A stretch of 64,000 nt of DNA from Euglena gracilis (taxonomy: Eukaryota > Euglenida > Euglenophyceae > Euglenales). The stretch's first letter is position 1. Each line of letters starts with the position of its first letter. The stretch spans positions 26,095,069 through 26,159,068 of the forward strand of contig CP154955.1 in NCBI GenBank assembly GCA_039621445.1. Direction: 5' to 3'. The position numbers and the translations under genes were made by a program. Of this stretch, positions 55,139 to 64,000 are shown piece after piece. The notes beneath the pieces were generated by a model, which searched no databases, was not told where the DNA came from, and saw only the letters and a program-made list of their open reading frames with translations.

Positions 55139-58100
55139 CACATCAAAGAACGCCGAACATGGTCATTCGGGCTACACAACGAAGGAGGAAGAGGCATATT
55201 GTCCAGCCTTGCCCAATATTTTTTGACCAACCACAGGGGGAATAAACCCTCCACAAATAATATACCCGGGGGTATATTATTTGGGCTGCCCAAGTTGGGG
55301 GCCAGGAGGGGGTATATTATTTGGGGGGTTACTTAAGGATGCTTCTAGTGTGCCACTGTGCAACGTGCATAGAAATGCATATTCCTTTAGGAGAAAACCT
55401 AACTTAGTGCAAATTCTTTTCGGAGAAAACACAAATTCTGGCCGGTTGGGGTTTGCCTGCCTGACAGCGAGCTTCCTTCCTTCCTTCCTTTTGCTGCAAA
55501 TTCGTAATTATCACTATCCCACTGAATAAAACCTGACGATTTCCCAGAGACTCACCAGACATCCTAATACTCACATCTTTTCCATCCATAGACCATCGTG
55601 TGGGGGGTGGGGAACAAAAATGCACTTAGGGCAATGAAAAACTGCACTGCAAACAGTTGACTAGCTCACTTGGAAAAATTCTTTCCGATGAATGGAGATC
55701 AAAAAAACTGCAGAAACTGCACAAAAAATTTTATGCACAACCTTTTCCAGAAAAACCACTGCAAAAAAAACCTGCAAAATTGCACAGTGTATATTCTCCT
55801 CTGAACACTGAAATTCATGAACCCTGGTTTGTTTAATCTTACAGTTATCTCCGTCAATGATCTCCACTATAAAAATATCAACGCAACTCGCAACACAACG
55901 GAACTTAACACGCCCCTCAATTTTCAAAACGACAGTGTCACTGGGGCGGGATTCCAACAAAGCAGGATACAGGCAGACCCAAAGCCTAGCCACAAAAAAA
56001 TGTGGGCTGGAGGTCCATCCAAAGGAAAACACATCCACCCTCCAAGGAAAATTTGGATGGCAAGTTGACCATCAGTTTCTGTTTCGACAAATTCCTTAAA
56101 CGTTGCAAAAGTGCCACTCAAAAAAAATGTGCCAACCAAAACCAAGGTTGGAAACAAAGGACAGAGAAAACTATTACTCAATGATCATAAACCCCCAATG
56201 AGAAGCCCCTCTCCCAATAACAACCCCCCCCCAAATAGAAGCCTCCCCCCCTTGGGTTTTCGGCCAAAATCCGAATAACAACCCCTCCCCTCCTGCACAG
56301 CGGTCCAGCACATTCTGACCGAAAACAAGTGTGGGAGACTTGGTATCTGGCATCCTTGGAGCATCGCCCACCCAAAACATCAAAAGGCACATTTTTTGAC
56401 TTTTTAATTTTCGAACCTGTTCGATCCCCAGACAGGGCTGTCCTTTGGTCGAGGTGAAAACAAGGGTACCCAAATAGAAGCCCCCACCGCCAGGTTTTCT
56501 GCAATGTGGCCCCGGGGGGGGGGGGGGCTTCTAATTGGGATTGGGGTGGGTATAGCATTTCTGCCGTTCGGGGCTTGGGGGAAAGGACATCGTGTGCTGA
56601 AAAATATACAACCTCACAAAATGGGGAGGAGAAGGACGAAGACATCCAAGAGAACAAAGGAAGGTAGGAGAAATACAGCTGTTAGCTCTGTGTGATGCAA
56701 GAGATAACGTACAGCAAAGTGACAATAACGTTCCACAATCTGTCACAAGAGGAAAGCATCGAGGGGCACCGAAGGGCATACCAGTCATGATCGTGGCTTA
56801 GTTCGGTTGGGGCCTTCAAAAAAATCGATTTAGAGATTTTGGAGATTTTGGATAACTGTCAGAAAAACAGAATATTGGCAAAAGGCAACATGAGCATTCC
56901 CAAGACCCACCTATCTGATGGGGTCAAAGCAAAGGAGGAAAGGCAAAGAGGTCAAGAATCCATGTCGCACCAAAGCAAAATCAAATTCACGAAATTGGAC
57001 GAATATTTTGTCAACTACAAGGATCCAGGCTCCTAAAACATGCAGATTTGTTTTGCCCACCCTTAATGTGAAAAATGTCACCTCAAAAATGGCCTCAAAG
57101 ATTTTGGGTTTAAACAACTCGTTTCCTCAATATGTTGTGAAACACCCACCAGCACCAAGCACTAGAAATAGAAAAAAATAATAATACGATTTTCTTCACT
57201 TGGCCCCCAACCGCCCCAAATGCGCACCCATATGGGAAGAGAAGCAGCTATTAATACTCTACAAAGGGCCACAGCAAAGTGAGTGGCATGAAGCCGAGCT
57301 GTGTGCAAAGCCACAACACACAAACTAATATGTATCAAGATTCGGAATCTCTCGCATGTGTAACTTTGAAGTATCTTGCTGAAAATAAGGTAAATGACTT
57401 TGAAGGGAGTCGTATGGGGTAATGATGGAACCTGTCAATCCCGGGGGGGTGGGGTTCTTTTCCATGGGCCCAAATCCACCAAACAATTTTTTTTGAAAAC
57501 CCACCCGCCCATAAAACCTCAGGTCGACCAACCCCAAAATCCCCCCTACGGGGAAAAAACAGCCAAATTTTGCCATGTATTTCACCCAACAACTTGACAA
57601 ACCCTCACACAAAGGAACGAACTGCTTCCCATGTGGCCTCATTTCATCCAAGTGGAAATTTGCATAAGATTCACTACAAACTTCAATCTTGCATGAGGTT
57701 TTCTTGGGAATTCTAGATATTGAGGAGGTGGCCAAACAGTCCAACCAAATTCGAACAATAATTATGGGAAACCAAAACTTGGGGAAACACCTAAAATTTC
57801 CGAAAAATATATGTTCTTCCTGTTTTTACTGCTGCAACTTTCAGACTCCTCTTCGATTAAGGCAAAACGAAATGAACTGCCATTAAAGGTCACGGTTACT
57901 TAAAATGGTCAATGGAGGGCATACCGCAAATCAGTGGTCAAGAAACAGCCTCCATGCACACGACATTAGCAACACGACACATGTTGGAGCAATTTGCTAA
58001 TCAAGCTGACAGGAATAGAGAGTTTCTGGTTGAAGTGTGTCCTGCATGATTTTCATCAGGATCCTGCGTCACTAAATCCGGAGCGCACCCCACCCCAGGG

Positions 58101-59466
58101 AAGTCCAGCCAGCCAACGGAAAGTTTTCCAGCCCCCCAAACCCCCTCCCCCCATCGACGAATTTTAACCTCTGTCCAGCTGCCTGAAGGGTTGCTGGGCA
58201 GGCTGCACATGGTTTGCCTTGCCGGGTGCCCAAATGCACAAATGGGTTGAAAATGGGCGCCCGGCTCAAATTTTTGTAAAAAAAAACAATCAAATCCAAA
58301 ACACGGAATATCGAAGTCGAAAACATTTATCAGCAACACTCAAAAAAAAAAGGCCAAAAGTCACGAAGTTTGCCATAATGTGCAAAAATTGACTTTTTGC
58401 AATTTTGTCAGGAAAGAGCCAAAAAAAGCCCTTGTGAACCATTCGAGGACCGGAACTCATTGCATGTTCCATTTCAAATTGATTGAGACTGAGGGAGGAA
58501 AAGGGGGAAATGAGGGAATTGCGGGAAATTAAAGGAAATTGCGAAATGTGGAAAATTGCAGATATCAATTTCCCCCCTGGTCACTGGCTAGCCATGTTGC
58601 TTGACAAAAAGCCAATAACCAGCCCTCCCCCCCCCGTCCAGGGGTTCCACCAACTTTGGAGAAAAAAAAATCCTGCGGCGCTGTGTGCCAAAGTGAAATG
58701 AAGTTTTCAATGTGTTTGTCGGCAGACTTTGTTCCAAAAAAAAACACAAAAATGGTTTTTGGGGGCAATGTGTTTTCTTGGGCAAGGGGGTCAAAACAGT
58801 TTTAGTGTTCGCGCCGGTCACTGGAAAAATTTCCACTGGCCAGCATCTGTTGCACAATGAGTCACACACGCTCGTGCAACTAAGGGTTTTGACAGGTCCA
58901 AAACCCGAGGAAGGCTGCAGGCCGGCTTCATTGCGACGGAGGGCGCCGGAGCGGCCACCACACCACGCTGCCCCCACCCCGCGGCCTGTACAGTCACACT
59001 GGGCAGGGTGGGTCCCTCGGGCCAGAGGCAGCCAACGGCCTACATCAGCCCCAGGGACACCCTTGAGGTGCTGGAGGGAATGCTGAAACGGCCAAGCCGG
59101 TGGCAAAGTGATGATATGTGAGTGGCATTCAACCCGCTGTTGCCGGGCCACAAGGCCGCCATCCAGTGATCTTTCGTCACCCACCCCCACTGAAATGCAC
59201 CCACACAAAACGAACCCTGAGAAAAAGAATTGGTCATTTTTAAGTTGGGGAAATATTTTAGGCCAAGGGATGGACCCCTCCATAAATGGACATTTGGGAA
59301 GCAAATCCACATTGGACACAATTTACGGGGGCACAGAAGCTACCACACCAAAGGGCGATATCCCTGGCCAGGCCCCCTTTCCTTTGCCCTTTCCTTTGCC
59401 CTTGCCCTTCGGCCCCTTGCCCTTCCCTTTCCCCGCAGCCCGCTGGACCCCGGACGACGCCCCGCC

Positions 59467-59725
59467 CAGGCTGTTTTTTACCAACCTCGGGGGGGAAGGG
59501 GGGTCTGGAGTGCCTTGGGGGGCAGGGACACTACCCCCCCCCCCCCCCCCCCAGGGGGTCGGATTTCGGCCTGCGCCCAGGCACATTCCTTTGAAAATAG
59601 GCCATTTTTGGCCAAAGGCGCCGGGGTTTGTGCTGGGGCACTTTTGGCCGTGTGCCCTACCCCCGGTCGGATCGGGACCCCCCCCCCCGGGGGGTGGGGT
59701 CGGCACCCGACTAAAATACAGCCTG
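59467..59725. mobile_element. Right-arm copy of the hAT-like exon element
   Basis: Flanked by GCCCCGCC on both sides (59459-59466, 59726-59733). Same element as 44942-45185 in inverse orientation, 15 bases longer through a C-tract expansion (59534-59553). Confidence 0.88.
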
Positions 59726-60419
59726 GCCCCGCCCCCGCGGTAGCCATACTCCTCGTAGTCCGGGGCAGGGAGAGGTTCAAATGCTGAGGACCGCCGGTCA
59801 GCTTGTGTTTGGGCCCTCTTGAATTTGGGGGAAAGCAAAGAGCGTTCGCTGCCGTTGTTGTTGTGTTTGACTTGTGGTTGAGAGTGCACATTTTCTGAGC
59901 TAAGAGGGGGAGGGGTGACCTTCCACTTTCAAAAAAAAAACAGTCAGTCGCTGGCTTGTGGCTCACATTTGGGGACAAAAAAATCAAATCCCAAAAAAAC
60001 CTGAAATATGGATCTTTTTGTGGATGGGCGTATTGCCATTTCTCTGCAGAAAAGGGCGTTGTTGGCAATCCTTCCAACCAACTAACCAACCAACCAACCA
60101 GCCAGCCAAAAAACCAACCAACCAAAAAAAATATGTCTGGGGATTCATGACGGAGCACAACTCAAAGAATTACAGATTCCCAAAACTGCCCAACACAAGC
60201 GGTCTTGAACCTCAAAAAAGGTCATTCCCCAAATTGCGAATACCAGTGCATGATTGAGAGATCAAAAAAAACTAACAAGGTTTGAACAAAAAGGAATGAA
60301 TGTGTAACGATTGCAGACTGATTTATTTGTGCAACTTTGCTGATTCTGCTGAGTGTGGTTCTAAGCAAATATTTCTTCCAAAACAAAAATAATTTCAAAG
60401 CGCACCTTCCCTTTGAATG

Positions 60420-60461
<42 letters not shown>

Positions 60462-60462
60462 G
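60420..60462. repeat. (TG)n microsatellite, counterpart of (CA)n at 44205-44245
   Basis: About 20 dinucleotide units; length and the flanking TGTTGTGTGAGTGTG differ from the left arm, one of the few real differences between the arms. Confidence 0.9.
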
Positions 60463-61927
60463 TGTGAGTGTGTTGCATGACGCAGTGTCGACTTTCCCTG
60501 GCTGGCATAATCCCAGTGCGACCTGTCCCCCGCGCCATACCCTTTGCCCCAGGCGCCGCTGTCCCCTTTCCCCTTTCCTTTCCCCTTCCCTTTGCCCTTG
60601 CCCTTGCCCTTGCCCTTCCCTTTTCCCTTCCCTTTCCCGGGTCCCAAGCAGGGCGGAGGGTCAGGGAGATGTCCACCCATGTGGGGGAAACTGGGAACTG
60701 GAGGGGCGCCGCACTGCGACAAGCCACGGCGGAGTTCAGTGGCCGTTCCGTGGCATTGCCCACCCCCCCACCCTCGGGGACACACCCGCAGAGAGCCAAG
60801 GAGGGACCCGCAGAGAGCCAAAGAGGGCTCTCTGAACGCCTGGGGGTGGGGGGCAGAGAGCCATTAGACCCAATGAAAATTGTTGTTGTTATCCCCCCAA
60901 GCCCCCTGGGAATCTCCTTGGTGATCACAGGATTTGACCTTCCCAGAAAACAATCCCAGGTTTTTTCTATTGTCATTGTTTTTATCTTATTATTATTTAA
61001 TCACCTGGACAAACACAGGGCTTTTCTTGGGAGGAAATGCAGGTCGAGGCAGACGACCTTTTGACCTTTTGGGGTGGGGAGTGTTCCACCCCAATAATGG
61101 CCAATAATGGCCGAAAATATACCATTTCGAGGATAATGGTTTTTGTTTTTTTGTGTCTCAGACCCAAACTAAAGTTCTTTCCATGGCTCTCCCATGTCCC
61201 AATTTCAACCCACGAAAGATTGGAACAAATGGAAGCCAACGCTGGCATCAGCAACAGGCACAGAGAGGTTTGCCGCCCGCAGCATGCTCTCTGCCTTGGC
61301 CCTTGCTCCCCCTGCCCGCCTGTCTGCTGTGCCTCCTCCGCTGCTCTCCAGGCCGCCTGCCGCTGCAGGCAGGCCCCCCCCCCCCGGCTGGCCATGGACG
61401 CACGCAGGGATGCACCCTCCCCACCGGCCTGCCCGGGGAGGCAGGGCTCGAGGACCGCTGTCCTAACTTTTTTAATTTGTGCAACGTTGGGCAATTTCTT
61501 TTGGACATGGTTGGATTCATCATGTACTCTTCTTGTGCGGAAAATTGCAATATGAACCTGATGGAGGTCACTGGTCGTTGTTTGCTGCCTTCCTGAATGT
61601 GGCAGGTCATATAGGACAAATATTGTTTCTCTCTAAACATGTGGCTGTGTGTCTTGATTTGTGTGCAAGGCATCATGTTCAATTAAAGTTCAATCATGTG
61701 AGGATGAAACATGGAAAGAAAATGGAAAAAAGAAGCCTGGTTCAGAGCGCGCGACCTCCTCGGTTTTCACCTGTAGCAAAGAGGCACAGCGATCAGAGGT
61801 TGCATATTTCCTGGAACAAGCAGGGGTTTCCTCAAGGACCCGGGGGGGGGGGGGGGGGCACGGGCCAGTTGGAAAAAGGTGCTAGCTGGAACCTCCCACC
61901 CTGGGGGTGGAAGACAAGCACCTCCAG

Positions 61928-62234
61928 CAGGGGTTTTTTTAAGACCGGGGGGGGGAGGGGGGGGGTCCCCCCCCCCCCCCCCCACCCCCTGGGGGGCCCC
62001 CCCCCAGGGGGGGGGGGGTCCCGGGGGACCCACAAAAAAATGGCCGAAAAATCGCGAAAAGTGCTAAAAAATAGAATTTTTTCGGCGCCGCAGGCGCCGA
62101 AAAGTATATCACACCCCCATCCGGGCCCCCCCGGGGGTGGGGAGGGGGTCCGGCGGACCCACCCACCCTACCCCCCGGGGGTGCAAACTTAAAAAAATCC
62201 CCCCGCCGGGGGTCCAAACTTAAAAAAATCCCTG
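61928..62234. mobile_element. hAT-like miniature element present only in the right arm
   Basis: Flanked by ACCTCCAG on both sides (61920-61927, 62235-62242). Ends are CAGGGGTTTTTTTAAG and inverted CAGGGATTTTTTTAAG. The left arm has the uninterrupted single site CTGGAGGT at 42760-42767. Its inner TTCGGCGCCGCAGGCGCCGAA hairpin region and GGCC-rich stretches match the Alba exon 4 element (38984-39268), so both belong to one subfamily. The last 40 bases contain a short internal duplication of the end. Confidence 0.93.
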
Positions 62235-64000
62235 ACCTCCAGACACTTGATGCAGTTGTCGGGATTTGTCGGGGATTTTTCGGGTTTTGTCGGGATTTGG
62301 ACAATTCACCTTGGACGTTGATCCAAGGCAAGTAATATGTGGTCCATCATATGGTTTATTGATGGGATGCTTGGGTTATCTAACCTTCTTTATCTGTTGT
62401 TGGGACTCAGTTTGTGGTGCACAAGCATCACCAATGGCATGGAGAACAAAAAAAATTGGGATATAACAGCCTGCCAGAAAAAAATAGCATCTTAGCATTT
62501 TTTGCAACAAACAGGCAAAAAAGATTTCAAAAGAATGTGGGTTGGATGCGATACGAGACAAAACGCTGGGCCTGGGAATGTGGAAACACACAACTGTGCT
62601 TGACAGCAATGGTGATGTTGCTGTTGTGCCAAAAAAAAACCTTTCATTTTTAAAACAACCTGGAAAGCAAATTGTCAAAATTTGTCCGGATTGTCGGGAT
62701 TTGTCGGGATTTGTTGTTGGAGGTTTTGGTTGGGGGTTCAGGGGGGAGGGGGTCTTGCCGGCTGGCAACTGGAACCAGCGGGTACCCCAAAAAATGCTTA
62801 AAAAAAAGAATCCAATTTTCACTGGTTTGTATTTTTTAGCCAAAAATTTGAGCTGAAACCCCCCCAAAAAAGCCTTCAAACCGGTATTTTTGGCCATTTT
62901 TGACACCTGTGAATGAATTTTTGGGTGCTTTACACCGAACTTTTTGGTCCAGTCGGGCTTAGCCAGGATACAAAAACTTTATAACCCCTCAGTGACCCAG
63001 GGGGGGTCCACAGCTCGGCTGGGGTCCACTGACTGAAAAAAAATGCTGGCTGGCTGCCCCCCCCCCCGGGGGGGCAGGGTTAACAAAACCCCAACAGCCC
63101 TGGGTACATCCCAAGGAGGGTGAGTATGGAAAAACTTTGCAGACTGGGGAGAAGGGACTCCTTACTCTCATCAAGAAAGGCTTAGGAAGCCCCAAATTCT
63201 CCTCATATTTCACTCTGTCGAGATCTGCCCAAGCCAGGGGTTTTCATGAGAACTCCGGGGGGAACCCTCATCCGGGGATCTGAAAATGGGTCGCTAGAGG
63301 GGGTTCCCCCCCCCACCCCTGTTAATCTAGTTGGCCCTCTGGGGGGAAGCCACTTGGATGAGGCTGCTGGTGTTTTTTGGAATGTGTTCCGGGAGTTTCG
63401 CTTCAAAATTTTGGCTGAAAAAATCCAACCCAAATGGACTTGGTGTTTTCTACGAAGGTTTGGGTTCCAGTCAGGTCCAGCCCGGGAGCCATCCAGACCA
63501 AGTTTTGATTAGTGCCGAGCTCTTTGCATGCACGACAATCAGGGGTGAGTATGGAAGACAATGAAGTTGTTGGGTTGTGCAAAAGCTCAGTGGGGGCAAC
63601 ACCTGTGTGTCAGAAGGACGACCACAGTTCGAAACCGGGAAAAAATAAGCAGGAAAATAAAAGCATGCAAAATGAAAGTGAAACAAAAAGAAAGTGAAGC
63701 CAGAAAACAAAAACAAAAAAACTACGAAAAATAGGACCAAAAATGAAATATTGAAAAATAAAATATTCATATTACTTTTACTACTGATGTTTCGCTTTAT
63801 TTTTGTTCTTTACCTTTCTTGTATGTTCACATTTTAAAGTTTATGTTTTTTGTTCTTTCAGTGTTATTATATGATTTCTTGACCTAATTTTTAATTTATT
63901 ATTTGACCTAAAAAAATTTGTGCCTTTCACATGTCTAGTTTCTTTTATTCATTCCATCTATCTATCTATTCTATTCCATTTTTTTTATTATGTTTATTTG

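Larger units (their letters stand above)
59323..60650 (-). pseudogene. Right-arm copy of the Alba 3' exons, lacking the Alba domain
   Basis: The terminal exon with its Lys-Gly tail (stop complement near 59321-59323), the embedded hAT-like element and the separate Lys-Gly exon (about 60540-60650) are present in opposite orientation to the left arm. The exons that encode the Alba fold (36.5-39.3 kb) lie outside the duplicated arm, so within this window the copy has no 5' part. Whether a second 5' half lies beyond 64000 is unknown. Confidence 0.7.
55177..64000 (-). repeat. Right arm of the giant inverted repeat
   Basis: Reverse complement of 41022-49486, starting at CAACGAAGGAGG and still matching at the last base of the window. 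It is about 360 bases longer than the left arm, of which 315 are explained by the transposon at 61928-62234 plus its target duplication. Confidence 0.95.

Overview
This is a repeat-saturated nuclear window from a eukaryote, most likely a unicellular alga or protist. Spliceosomal introns split a ribosomal protein gene and an Alba-family gene, and a chromodomain LTR retrotransposon, transposon debris and very many G/C homopolymers fill the rest. I cannot name the organism. Intron-like transposons and a retrotransposon-borne methyltransferase are both reminiscent of dinoflagellates or other algae, but that is inference.

Layout. (1) About 1-9567: a Ty3/gypsy chromovirus on the + strand, cut at its 5' end by the window edge: Gag with zinc knuckle, a UAG stop followed by a strong hairpin, a DNA-cytosine-methyltransferase-like domain, protease, RT/RNase H, integrase, chromodomain, polypurine tract and a probable 3' LTR. 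It carries several frameshifts and in-frame stops. (2) 9.57-10.55 kb: a Gly/His/Gln-rich coding region, - strand, unassigned. (3) 11762-12429 (-): an intact three-exon RPL11 (uL5) gene. (4) 12.4-36.2 kb: almost no genes, but dense satellites, inverted repeats and small DNA transposons. (5) 36503-45329 (+): an Alba-domain gene whose coding sequence is interrupted twice by small transposons (8-bp target duplications); exact removal restores the frame. (6) 41.0-49.5 kb and 55.2-64.0 kb: two arms of a giant inverted repeat of about 8.5 kb each, with the Alba 3' exons in both arms and a probable split gene (-) in the 5.7-kb spacer.

Two small-element superfamilies organise the non-coding DNA. One is hAT-like (terminal repeats starting CAGGG/CAAGG/CAGAG, 8-bp target duplications), including copies in coding exons and one present in only one arm of the inverted repeat. 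The other is flanked by TA dinucleotides and has C-tract terminal repeats, each locus using its own AT-rich word repeated between C-tracts. The lead candidates for new biology are the methyltransferase-bearing readthrough chromovirus and the intron-like hAT elements.
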